NCBI GenBank assembly: GCA_905250075.1
Contig: CAJNOP010000082.1
Location: forward strand, 124,001 to 188,000
Reading direction: 5' to 3'
Length of the DNA: 64,000 nucleotides
Origin: Rotaria sp. Silwood1
Lineage: Eukaryota > Rotifera > Eurotatoria > Philodinida > Philodinidae
Below, piece after piece: positions 10,676 to 21,892 of the stretch (the first letter of the stretch is position 1; every line of letters starts with the position of its first letter). The translations under genes and the position numbers were made by a program. The notes beneath the pieces were generated by a model that made no database searches, had not been told where the DNA came from, and saw only the letters and a program-made list of their open reading frames with translations.

Positions 10676-12486
10676 GGCAATTACGAAACCTTCTCAAACG
10701 ATGTGGTGATATTATGAACACATTTTTTTTCTGTAGATCATTTGTGTCATAAGATAAAAAAAATTAGATTGACATTATCGTTCAGTATATGGTCTAGTGT
10801 CTTTAATCTTGTACATCTCCTCTCTGACATGTCTCTCTATAAAAAGGATGTGATCTTTCGCATTCCATTCTATTTGTCTTTTTAAGATATTTATAGTGGT
10901 TTTATCGTGAATTACTGAAAGCTATTAGTGAAAAACTGTAATCATGCCTCGATACGAAATATAATGGGCGACCTATATTAGGTGATGCTAAGATTTCTTA
11001 GGATAATTTCAACCTAGTAGATAAACGTTCACATATTGGTTCAAGAGATTGAGCATAGCAGAATATCAAAATTAATACTTCTTCTTATAAAAGGTTCGCA
11101 CTGTGAGCTGTTTCTTAATTAAATATAATACGTTTTTCTGATTCAGCATTATTATCAGAATCATTTCTAGTTTTGAAATGCCACAGATAAATTTCCTAGG
11201 GAAGATTCGCTCAGTCAGATGGAGAGATAAACCAGGAAATCACAGTGAAACAATGGTGTAATGTGTTTTTTTGGAAAACAACTTTTGCGTCACCGATGTT
11301 CAAAATAAAACATCAATAAATGTCTTTCGTCAAACGTTTCCTATTATCTTGAGTGCGAAGTGAGATATTTTGTTCGACTGATGATAAATCCCTCACCCTC
11401 CCATTTCAATTAGATGATAAGAATTTAAATCTTATCAAATCATGAAACAACACTTATTTTATCTTTGAACGATTCGCATATTCCACCAGAAGTGAATGAT
11501 TAACGATCGAGAACTCTTTTTCTCAAATGATAAACAAAGGAGGTGAATCTGTTGTGTATGAAAGAGACCTTTTTCAATTCTTTCAAATGTTCAATTCGCA
11601 ATGAGTGGGTATTTATTGAAAGAAAGATTCCTTGTTAAAACAATACGTAATAAAAAGCAGTTATTTCTTGATCATACAGATCTCAATGTAAAATGAGATT
11701 ACTATTGAAGATGTGGGTATGGGGTGGTGATAGAAGCAGGGATGCCGGTTGACAGATGAATATCATCCACACTTACTCTCACAGCCCACATCCACTCCCA
11801 ACGCATTTAATACCAATGAGAAAATAGTACTTTGATAATCATTTTTGTAAAATTTTTTATCTATTCTGCTTAATTTGTTGCATGATTCAGCGTAGTCTTC
11901 ATGGAATTTACAAAAGTAAAGCATTTTCTACTAGAAATACGAAGCGGCTATATTGTAGTTGATGTCCTTTGACTATGATTGAACTTTTATTCGACAAACG
12001 TGATGCATCCTATTGCTTGATTTCTTAATACAGATCGATAAACTACTGTGATTGTGGTGTATTCTATCATTGTTTGCATCATGCAAGATGGCATCGTCTA
12101 GTTAAGTGTGTCACTTTTCTCGGTCACATCAAGGAAGCATAAGTATTCATTTCCTGTTTCATGTATTGCGTCGCTTATTTATACTTAATAAAACAAACAA
12201 AAACCCATAAAATACATTATTTCTGATAGCAAAAAAATGTGTCATACTACTAATTTTTAGCGCGACTGATTAAGCGGATAAAGGAAAAGGTAGAGTATCA
12301 TGTCTAAAATGGAATTCCTCATCTCGCTCATTTACTTTATTCATGATGTCAAAGAACAAATGACGTTGGTTATTATATATACGGCAACAAAATCTAAGAA
12401 AACTCGACTCTTTCTAGTTGAAACATTTATCTATAGGACATATATACATAAATAACATAAACATTTGACCAAATTCATAAGCAAAG
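10676..12486. other. intergenic, nothing recognised
   Basis: No coding-like frames or strong repeats seen. A CA-rich patch occurs at about 11768-11800 (ccacacttactctcacagcc), similar in style to patches near 19.59, 23.37, 25.29 and 25.88 kb. Confidence 0.4.
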
Positions 12487-13069
12487 ATGAGCATTGGAAA
12501 TATTTTCCTCTTTGTTATCCTAGTCTTTAATATCGGTACGTAAACAAAAATGAGCATGTAATTTGAATCTGACTGATTGTTACATAGCTTCTGGAGTGAA
12601 AATGAGAGTTAAAAACAAGTGTTGGTACGCTCTGAAAGTGCACATCAGCAATGCTGACCATGATCGTTGGATAGGTACTGGACAAGACAGTTAGAGAAGT
12701 AACAGTCGTGCGGATCTAACCTGGTATCTGGGGTCATAATACACTCGCTGAAATTAACGAGGAAATCCGTCACATTTGGTACGAAATCTCATTCATCTAT
12801 GGTTTCACATATCTAGTGACTCTTGTTCCGGTCGAAGGTGCTGGAAGTAACCGTAAAAACCTGTGTTGTGTTAGTTGAAATGCTCTGAGCAAGTGCACCG
12901 ACAACTTAAAGGTTTAAGCAAATGAAGGACATTCAAAAGTCATTCGGCGAACCCGACCTACTTCAAATCCAGATGCCAAAACGCCTATTCGTGGTGGGAA
13001 GATGATAAGTCTTCCATGGCTGATACCTGGAATCCTGATCACATGAAGATCACTTTTTGTCCGTGAACT
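12487..13069 (+). pseudogene. decayed small secreted protein gene
   Basis: Exon 1 (12487-12535) encodes a signal peptide (MSIGNIFLFVILVFNI) and ends in a GTACGT donor. A 52-bp intron with a TACATAG acceptor leads to exon 2 from 12588, beginning ASGVKMRVKNKCWYALKV. The frame then meets a TAG (about 12692). Homologous-looking text continues in other frames with further stops (for example EIRHIWYEISFIYGF at ~12765) and ends with NAYSWWEDDKSSMADTWNPD and a final stop at about 13067. At least one frameshift and two stops interrupt it. The intact signal peptide exon and splice sites argue it was a real secreted protein until recently. I do not recognise the domain. Confidence 0.5.
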
Positions 13070-14410
13070 TTGTATGACTATATACGGTAAAAACTCAATT
13101 AGTGCATCACCTTCTTAGCTGATCAATGTGTTATAATGAACAGTTGCCAAGCGTTTCGAGTGAACTTTGTTATTGTTAAGCCTTTCCTGAATCCTGACCG
13201 AGCGATTTTTCTCGTTGCTGTCATATCTACCGATTTTGTATTATGAAGATAAATGAAAAGCAACATCCACACTCTAATATATTTGTTACTGGTTAGTGCA
13301 ACTTGATGTATATAGTTGATCTATTGACTGACAACAGACACAAGGAACAGATCGAATCAGCTGAAAGGAAAAAATAAAATACCGTCGAGCTTTCTGCTTG
13401 GAGCTCAATGACTGAATAAGCTCTCATATTTTGAAATGGTACTTGCTAAATAAACTCTTGAGGAAATAAGGCTTGTATGTTTCTGAACTATTAAGAATGG
13501 CCTACATATTTACGTTTCGCCTCCGAACTCTTAGGCGATGAATGATTACAGTAGTTGAAGATGATTGTAATGAAATTGCAGTTCTGTTCGTCGGCTTGTA
13601 ACTGTTGGCAATCATCCAAACTGTGAGGGGTGGTGACGATAGTAACGCGTGTGCGATCGATTCTGCTGTCAAGTCACCAGAGGGTTTTCTTTTCTATGTA
13701 CAACAATGATTGCAAACATTCGGTTTCAGAATGTCGAGACAATTTTTGCCATTTATTTTGCTGATTCTGTTGAATGTGGATGTGAACCAGAAGAGGACAC
13801 ATTGCACATCCACATCCTAGAAAAAAGTTTGAGCGAAATCTGTAGGCCTAAACTATAAAAATGTCATTTCCCAAAAAAACAAAATATAATAACAATGTGC
13901 AATTCTTGGAAAATGAATTCTATAAGATGGCGCAGTTTAGAGAATATGTGGCCATGTAGAGTATGTCGACATGTTTGAATGCTATAGTTTTGATATATAT
14001 CGAAAAATCTGTCGATGAGAAATGAGTTTTTTCTTCGTGGAATAACGTGATTTTCGAGGCGAAGTCTTCTTTTGGCAACAGTTGTCATTCTGCGAGAAAG
14101 CACTTAAAAGGCTCAATGTTTAGGTTTCTAAGTAAATAGAGATGAATACAAGATGGCATACGTGTAAGACAGATTTAAAAATTTGATTACGTAGGCCTCT
14201 GGCCGAATTGATTGCCTTTCTAGTGCAATGAATCCTAGAATATATAGAAGTATGACAAAGCTAAGAAAGAAAAGTCTTATGTACATATAATAAAGCTTAG
14301 TCAAACTTCAACGTATTCAAATATCACAGAGAACGAATGCTTGTAGATTGTTTTAGTATGTGTTACTTTTCTTTTAATCATTATTATTTTATTGATGCAA
14401 AATATAGTGG
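13070..14410. other. intergenic, no supported gene
   Basis: A minus-strand open frame at 14103-13864 (basic, RRMTTVAKRRLRLENH) has some coding flavour but no domain, no clear start and no partner exon. Confidence 0.35.
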
Positions 14411-16718
14411 TCAGACGAGAGTACCGAAACATTCTTCATCATGACAGTCAGCTGTCGGATATGTATTCGGAATGATTTGGGTTTCTGTGGTCAGTTCAAG
14501 AACTGTACCATCCGGACCAGGGAAGTTTACTTGAATAAAAAAGCCTTCCCAGCCATTCAATGGACTTTCAACGGTCAACGAATACACAATGGTTGTTGCA
14601 TTCTGCCCCTATGTAACGTACCCAAAAGAATAGAGTAAAAAGAAATTATAACAAACATTTTTTTTTACTTCAGTCACAACTGGAGTATTAAACCAAATTA
14701 CCGGATTGGGTACAGCTTTGCCGGAATGATTGGGATCTGCTATGAGTAGACGGAAATCACGACTATGTCAGATAAATAACCAGTGTAATGAATGGACAAA
14801 GCCTTTATTTAACAAACCGTTGATCATTAAGGGTGCGAGCATGATAACCATAGGCACTCATTGGTCTGGGTCCAACACTAAAATCAACGATTGCACGTAT
14901 GTAACCATGCGTATTATTCGATGTTTTCATCCAGCGGAGAGAAGGTAATGGTTTATTCTTGAATTCGACAGATATAGGATGAATTTTTGATGAAGAATAT
15001 AATTATTTTACTCACTTCATAAATGCTCAAATAGAAACTTCGCATCGTCCAGAATAAACTAATCTCATGACCAGCACATGAATGGTCGGCATTAGGTAAC
15101 CGTCTATAATAGATTACTAATATTCAATAGAGATCATCTTTGCTTTGATCACTTTGAGATACCTGAGATAAGTGCCACCCGTAGCTAATTGTAGTTCTTG
15201 CCAAAATGTGTCCTAAAAATGAAGATAAAACAAAATAAAGTTTGATCACGTCGATAAAAATCCGCCTACCTCATTGTCGAGCAAAAAAAATTCATCGCCA
15301 CTCGATTGTATTTGCAAAATTTTTGTTTTCGCATATCGATCAAAGTAGTCTATATGAGCAAAAATATGAACAAAACTAGCAAGTATAGAGTCGTATGAAC
15401 ATACAGTATGGATCGATAATCTGTGACATTTTGAGCAAGTTCGGATTATCAACATAGCTAGTAATATTCAATTCGAAGTAATCCTTGAAGGCAAATGTCC
15501 AACCATTCAGAGACTGCAAAACTCAACTACGACAGAAAACTGAATTTCATAAATTATTTCATTCACTTACACGAAAGTGATGATGAAGACTCTATAGAAA
15601 AAAAACTCTATTCGATTCATTCAACTAGTAAATCGGTTCTTTGTTACTTTTTGAAAATCAGCCATATCCATCACGATAGGTATTGCACCAATGACGCGCA
15701 CATTATCAACAGCAGCAGTTGTCCAAGCTAAAAATTTCGAAACGTCAAAATAGAAATATGTTACGTCAATCAAACAACTCACTTGTCCATCCGCGCTACA
15801 ATTCAAATACTCATAAAAATATTGGATATGTTTTTAGAGAAAATAGTTTACCTTAGAAGCACCACTGATAACAAATGTCTCAGGTACAGGAATTCCGAGT
15901 TGAGTTGCAAATTGTTGGACAACGTCCATAGCGCGAACACTAGCCTGAATGGAATGAGCATTGACACAAATTCTTCTAATAAACTATATTTTCTTATACC
16001 TTGGTCATAGGCATGAGGACAAGTTCATATGGATTAATTGGGTTGTCAATAAATTTTCTCCATGTCCATGCAATAATACTATCTTCTAAGCGGTTCCTTT
16101 CTGTTGGATCAGCCTGCCAATAAATCGTTCTATAAAAATAGACTCGATCGATGTATGAAGCTTACCATGAAACGGATCGGTTCACTAGGGATCGTTTGCA
16201 GATCGACACTGATACTGCCAGTGCTTGCACCAAGCATAGATGTAAGAGTGACGAAGTTATCTTCCGGTTTCGGCATCCTTTAGAAAATATAATCAATAAT
16301 AATTATATATATTTCGTTTTCATAACACATGAACTATTCCTACGCGTCATTGTTACTGCCACCATCGATTAACATGAAAGCACTTTTCGGCCGAGTCAGA
16401 TTATCGGGAACGGTGATACATAAAAAATGCCACCAAATAGATCGAGTTGAGAAGCTCTCTATAATCGAAAGAAAAATGCTGATTTATTTCTCTCTCCACT
16501 CTCTCATAAATTTCACCGTTGAACCATTGTTGCGATGTAAAGTTGAGAATATATAGTGTGTAGTCAGGCTGTTTATACGTTTGTATCACACGCCACGCGA
16601 AGTGCTCATCAGGTACATTCACATAATCATCTAACGGGGTCGATTGACATTGATCGATAATTAAGAGACTCACAGTAACAATGATTAAATAGGCAACTAT
16701 CAATCTGATGCGGCACAT
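14411..16718 (-). CDS. PhoPQ-activated pathogenicity-related (PqaA/AprA family) secreted protein, 15 exons
   Basis: A complete gene of 502 residues. Exons: 16718-16517, 16458-16344, 16277-16166, 16113-16000, 15944-15852, 15795-15783, 15727-15648, 15591-15571, 15513-15405, 15349-15270, 15212-15163, 15103-15016, 14957-14818, 14762-14669, 14608-14411. All phases agree, and the 14 introns are 52-66 bp. Two are microexons of 13 and 21 nt. A signal peptide (residues 1-26) is followed by family hallmarks: LDDYVNVPD, YTLYILNFTSQQW, SIWWHFLCITVPD, DGGSN, the nucleophile elbow GASKRGW (Ser ~211), IPIVMD, GDEFF (Asp ~305) and LPNADHS (His ~337). This PhoPQ_related family has an alpha/beta-hydrolase-like fold. 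It is found in bacteria and, in Dictyostelium, as the secreted proliferation repressor AprA. Substrate and role here are unknown. Extracellular location is inferred from the signal peptide and sequons. Confidence 0.92.
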
Positions 16719-17577
16719 ATTTGTAATGAAGAAATATGAATGCGATAAAAAAGGTATACAGATATCTAGTTCTCCAGTCTTTTGTTTAAAACATGCCTAC
16801 ATGTTTTTTTTTCGTGTCTCTTTAATGATTATAACTTGATAACACTCACTAGATACGTTTGTGTGTTCTGATGAGTCGAGGTCTATCGTATAATATTTGC
16901 CTACTTGCGTAATGAATGCACTTAAAACAAATTCTCTTCTATAAAAGTTCGTTTATATATCTATCACATAGCTTAAAAAATGTCATACTTTTTCAATGTG
17001 TAAGACTTTCTACTGTAGGAATGTTGTACCTTGAACGTATTCAGGTTTCAAATGAAAATACACAAAAACTAATGCATGAATAAAGTTCCTCACCTAGAGT
17101 CAAGAATCGTTTATAAGCTAACAGTTGTTTAGGAAAAGATATTTAGATATATCCTAGCATTGTTTTTTTCACGCCTCATCATGCAATACAAGAAATCATG
17201 AATTAATTGAAATCATTCCTAATCAGACAAGAAAATGCTAAACGCTTGTCGAAACATATTGATCACCGTCTGTTACATGGGCAATGGTAGTCATTCGTTT
17301 CAGCAATCAGTTACTGCTGATTGTATAATTTATAAAGTAGTTTTCAGGTGTTTTTCTTCGAAAACAAGAGCTTTTTATTTGTTTTTTTTTTGTGGTGCTT
17401 ATTACTATTATTTTTCAGGTCTACAGTCTATACCGAGCCTGTTTTTCATCAGGTATTACATCGATTGTCTTGTTTGAAAGAACAGGGCAAGTAGGTAGAC
17501 GAGTCTGCTCTTTGAGTTCTTATCATATAAAATAAAGCTGAAAGAACGTGTTTTATTTACTTATTGTGTGATTTCTT
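16719..17577. other. intergenic upstream of the AprA-type gene
   Basis: Probably contains the promoter of the minus-strand gene, whose ATG is at 16718. No TATA-like element can be assigned with confidence, and no other gene is seen. Confidence 0.4.
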
Positions 17578-18300
17578 CAAACTTTCATCTCTGTATCAGA
17601 AACACACCAACAAAATTCTGATATTAAGTAATGACGCAGTAAATGACTAAATACACACACTAAGTACTGATCATAAACTCTCAATGAAGCTTGCATTGAA
17701 GCAGAAGAAAGAAATTCTTGGTCTGTTGTTGAGGACGAAATATCAGTTTTTTCACAATGCAATTCGAAAGATATTGTATGAACAAATTTATGCAAACAAA
17801 TTTCACTGATGGATTGTAAATGGTAATGTTAGCCTTTAATACATACACTGACTGCATCAATTTTTCCTAGTCTAAAAGGTCACAGTTTTAGTATTTAAAT
17901 TAATGGTGGGTGGATGCAAGTAAAGAGAAGGCTCACACCATTGCTTCCTAACCAACACAACTCACGTCGTCAAACTTTTGGATTAGTTTTTTTTTTCTAA
18001 AATCGTTGATGCACCAGTTTTTTGAAGTTGCTTTATTTTGATTGCTATGGATAAGAGCTTGATGAGTTTTTTCACGAAGAGTGCATTGTGGTAAATATCT
18101 ATGCAGTGAATGTTTTATTGTTGGAAGGAAAAACTCATGTAAAACTTGACGCTCCAAATAAAAATCGTACTGAGGATGTATGAAAGTTCATGTAAGAATG
18201 GGTAGGCGAAGAAAACATGCACATCGGCGTTCTGCAATAATCATTTACCAAACCTTCCTCAATTGCATAATCTCGATTGATAGGTCATTAAAGTCTGCAT
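17578..18300 (-). CDS. putative exon cluster, unrecognised
   Basis: Weak evidence for a minus-strand gene. An open stretch at about 18300-18250 reads DKYADFNDLSIEIMQLRK and ends at a GT donor. After about 80 bp and a CCTCAG acceptor, a frame continues YDFYLERQVLHEFFLPTIKH to a possible donor near 17950. A last open frame, 17795-17578, ends ISEFCWCVSDTEMKV and stop. Composition is coding-like, but the junction of the last two segments and the start are not established. Could equally be a decayed gene. Confidence 0.3.
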
Positions 18301-18500
18301 ATTTATCTTGCAGCAGTTTTCAAAGAGAGTCTAGTAAACCAGACTAGAAAGAAGAGGTGAATACAGCTATTCATAAGGTAAAAGAAAAATGCAGGCATCA
18401 GGCCAGATCGAATTATGGAACGACTGGACCTATGCAGCCTCTGATATCTGCAGAAGTAGTCATCATACTCTAGGAAAGCAGATTTAATACTGAACTTCAA

Positions 18501-18910
18501 AAGTTCCGAAATTTTTTACTGAAATATTCCAGATTCAGTTGTATAGAAATCATTTCGTAGTATTTTAATGGAAACTTCCTAAGAGTTTCATAGATCGGTT
18601 AGTAGTTTCGAGCATCACGAACTGAACCATATATAACTTCTTAGATAGTCAGAAGGTTTCGTAGTATGTTGGCAGAATCTTTCGTAGGTTTGTTATCCAT
18701 ATAAAGATTTCGTCTTCTTCCTGAGAAACTGTCAATAGTTGAGTCGAGTATCCCAGAATTTCGCAATACTTATACAGATCCATTTGACACTTCATTGGCT
18801 GTTTTAGGGTTCCGTATTCTTTATACGAAATAATTGATAGTTTCGTAGACTATTCGAAGGTTCCATATTTTCCTATAAAATCTTCCATACGTTCATTAGG
18901 TCCTAAAATG
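18501..18910. repeat. degenerate TTTCGTAG-type repeat cluster
   Basis: Over about 400 bp the words gtttcgtag, gtttcatag, gtttcgagc, ggttccata, agttccgaa and ctttcgtag recur at irregular 30-60 bp spacing. This looks like a strongly decayed tandem array. No coding frame fits it. Confidence 0.4.
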
Positions 18911-19902
18911 TTCCATGTGCTTCATAGACATACATGTAATTATTGTGTGCATTCGAAAGTCTTTAATTTTTTTCTCGCCAAACCTCAATGTGTTCATGCA
19001 CTAACTGCATTACTCAACCTACTTAAGCATATTTATGTATTTATTAATACCAAAAAAGTATCAGAGCTTACTACTGGAAAACATGAGAATGAGCACAAGG
19101 ATCACTAAGAAATGAAACGCGATGGAGACACAATTGTGAGCGAAAAAAAGTAGCTCACTTGATAAATCAAGAAAACAACTCATACAGTATCGAGAACACG
19201 ATCGGCACGTTGCTTACTGCTAAAAAAGCGTATTGATGGAGAATTGTGGCACAAATCAACGTGATATTGAGAAGGCTATTAAAAGTTTAAAAAACGAGAA
19301 GATATACTCGATATATCAATCAAGGTAATATTACCAAACAATGATGAAAATTGGCCGAGTAACGAAACCGACGTGAGCAAAAGGTCTGAGTAATGTTTGA
19401 TCATCATACAATTTTTTAAATATACATCATTTTCTTCTTTTGCATTTTAAATCATCAAAGCATGTTGTAAATCTCCAATAATTAATATTCTTGAGACTGA
19501 GGCTGAAAGGAATGACAGCTACACCAGCAGATACAGGGGTTTATGTGTTGGAATGTAGATGGAAGACTAAATCTTGACACCTACAAGCATATTTACGCAC
19601 CCACACACACTTTGTCGTTGATAAGAATGGTGTTTCTAATCATGAAACTTCGAAATGGTCTTCCTTAACTTCTAATTTCTGGCCTATTCTTTTTTAGTGA
19701 AAGCCTATTGATATGCTATTTGAAATAGAATACTCCAGGATTATTAGTTTAGCTATTGTTTTCAGTCAAATATCAATTGACTATGTGATGTACTTATCAT
19801 TATGAGACATTGATAAGAGCAGATGGAACCACTCCATATATTTCAGTTATATATATTCAAGATTTTTATGTTTTTGTAAGTCTATTAGAAAAAGTGAAAA
19901 AA
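18911..19902. other. intergenic upstream of the M23 peptidase
   Basis: AT-rich. It contains a CA-rich patch (cgcacccacacacactttg) near 19596. Nothing else is supported. Confidence 0.4.
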
Positions 19903-20364
19903 ATGACTATCAAACACAATATATTCATTGTCGTTGTTCTTATTCATTTTATTGTTTATCAGGCAAATAGCGTATCACCAGTTCCTGGTAGAAAAGTTAC
20001 AACGGCATATGGAGTGAAAGGTAAGCTTTGGGTACTTGGTTATCATACAGGAGCTGACTATGCATGTCCTATTGGAACAAAAGTGGTAGCAACCAGAGAT
20101 GGAGTTGTTAAAAATATAAACTGGGGTGCAGGTTTAGGAATACATATCATAATTGAATCCAAAGATGCCAATGGCAAATCGGTTCGACATTTATATGCAC
20201 ATCTAAGTAAAAAATTGGTGAAAGCTGGTGATAAAGTTAAAGCTGGACAAGAAATAGCCAAAAGTGGAAACACAGGGCAAGTTACTGGCCCACATCTTCA
20301 TTATGCAGAACGAGTATCACCATTTGCTTATGCTAATCATCGGAAACCACAATATAATTCGTAA
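19903..20364 (+). CDS. secreted M23 (LytM/lysostaphin-type) metallopeptidase
   Basis: An intronless gene of 153 residues starting at ATG 19903. In-frame sequence upstream of this ATG is not conserved-looking, and this ATG places a clean signal peptide (NIFIVVVLIHFIVYQANS) at the N terminus. The rest is an M23 peptidase core: HTGADYACPIGT supplies the first Zn ligands (H48, D52), then GDGVV-like strand residues, HLYAHLS (H100) and GPHLHYAE (H131/H133). The KAGDKVKAGQEIAKSGNTGQ strand between them is characteristic. In bacteria and phages such enzymes cut peptidoglycan peptide bridges. A rotifer-like animal has no peptidoglycan, so an antibacterial or digestive secreted role is the likely inference. 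Complete metal-ligand set and full-length domain suggest it is functional. Horizontal acquisition followed by gain of a secretion signal is the simplest explanation. Confidence 0.88.
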   Translation: MTIKHNIFIVVVLIHFIVYQANSVSPVPGRKVTTAYGVKGKLWVLGYHTGADYACPIGTKVVATRDGVVKNINWGAGLGIHIIIESKDANGKSVRHLYAHLSKKLVKAGDKVKAGQEIAKSGNTGQVTGPHLHYAERVSPFAYANHRKPQYNS

Positions 20365-20561
20365 AAAGCGATATTATTTCAGACATGCATGTTCTATTGT
20401 ATACATTGCTTTTTTTCCCTTGACGTCATGTTTCTATTTCAATACATGACATGAATGGAAAATATGTTTGTTTGAAAATTTTACAACAAGTCAACTGAGT
20501 TCTATTATTATACTATTTGGTTGGTACATTCAACTTGTTTTTAAATTAGCTCGCGTTGTTT

Positions 20562-20846
20562 CTATACTTGTAAGTGCTTACAAAGAGAAATCATAAACAT
20601 TCCCACCCCCTTGATTGCCAGCTCAAAGTTAATGCCATTGTAATTGAAGCACGTTGTCAATACAATATTTGCCACAATAAGGGTGATCAGAATTGAGTAT
20701 GAAGAGAGACAAAGAGAACAAAGAGAAGGATACAACTGTAAAGATTTATATCGATATGAACAGAAATCATGGTACCAGAAGAGACCGATGTCCTGCCCAT
20801 TGGGTCTCTCACTTGTTTCATACAGAAAAGTGATCAACGTCATCAT
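20562..20846 (-). CDS. putative small membrane protein or exon
   Basis: A 94-codon minus-strand frame starts with ATG ATG at 20846, preceded in frame by a TAA. It encodes MMTLITFLYETSERPNGQD, a Cys-rich middle and a hydrophobic helix (SILITLIVANIVLTTCF) followed by GINFELAIKG. Codon composition is coding-like. The lack of homology I can recall and the short length leave open that it is one exon of a larger or dead gene. Confidence 0.35.
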   Translation of the reverse strand: MMTLITFLYETSERPNGQDIGLFWYHDFCSYRYKSLQLYPSLCSLCLSSYSILITLIVANIVLTTCFNYNGINFELAIKGVGMFMISLCKHLQV

Positions 20847-20849
20847 TTT

Positions 20850-21892
20850 TTAGTTAGTGAAAGCTATCCTAATGCATCTATCACTATATGTCGCCGTCTC
20901 ATAGGTGACTTTGATTATCTTTCCTATTTACCTATCACAGAAAAGTCTTTCAGATAGGTAGGAGAAAGAAAAAAATACCTTGTCGAGGTAATAATTCATA
21001 AATCAGTTGCTTTTTCCGACAGATTGTTTACTCTCACTATCCTGGCTTAAATAGATGGCTTCACAATTCTCGTGTTAGTCGCTGAATATATGTATGTCTC
21101 AAGTTGCACCAAAAAGACCGCTAGAAATATTCTCATTCAATTCAAGAGCCAAATCAACCTCAAGATCATTGTTCCATATCAGAAGATGTGATACTAGGAC
21201 GGGTGAGATGGTTGAGGTTACAAGCGTTGACATCGTTATTCTCCTTTAACCAAGAAATATAACTTGAGAACCGACCACGCAGAAGTAAAAAAAAAGCACT
21301 AGCATTGAAATCACTTTCGGTATGTTCGAACAACTCTCTGTAATTTCGCCAATTGTGAGTTTGGTCAACAGTATTTTCGCCATTCGCGAATTACTAGTGT
21401 GACATTCGCCATTTAAAAACAAATATTTTTACATTACTGTATTTGCCAATTGGCGACTTTTTCCACGAAATTTATCAATTTGTAATCAGAAGAGTTGCGA
21501 CTCGACTAACTTTATAGTGTACAAGATAATGTGTATATAAACGATTGTTAACCGTAAGAAAGTCAGATAATGAATCTAAAAACAAACACTAACTGAGCTG
21601 TGACTCAACTCAAGTTAGCATATGTAATTCAGCATATGCATTGCAGAATATGTTTTATTCTTTTTTTACTCGTCTTTTTAGTGAATTTTTGATAGAATAT
21701 TTCAATACTACGGGCTTCTTTTCTATATGGAAGTTGAAGCACGATGAACAGTCTATTAATTTTACTACTATTCTTCTTATTATTAATTTGGGTGTGAGTA
21801 TGACTCTGATATAAATAATATAACCCACATGCACACCCAAGCAATTAATTTGCTTGCCCACTATTAAGGAAGAATATATCGTCAAACTACCC
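20850..21892. other. intergenic upstream of the B-box gene
   Basis: Contains several copies of cgccatt/cgccaatt-type words at 21345-21465 with mirrored orientation, and otherwise AT-rich sequence. No gene seen. Confidence 0.4.

Noticed and set aside
15621-16556. Several open frames on both strands across the AprA-type gene
   Set aside because: They run through introns or antisense to well-supported exons.
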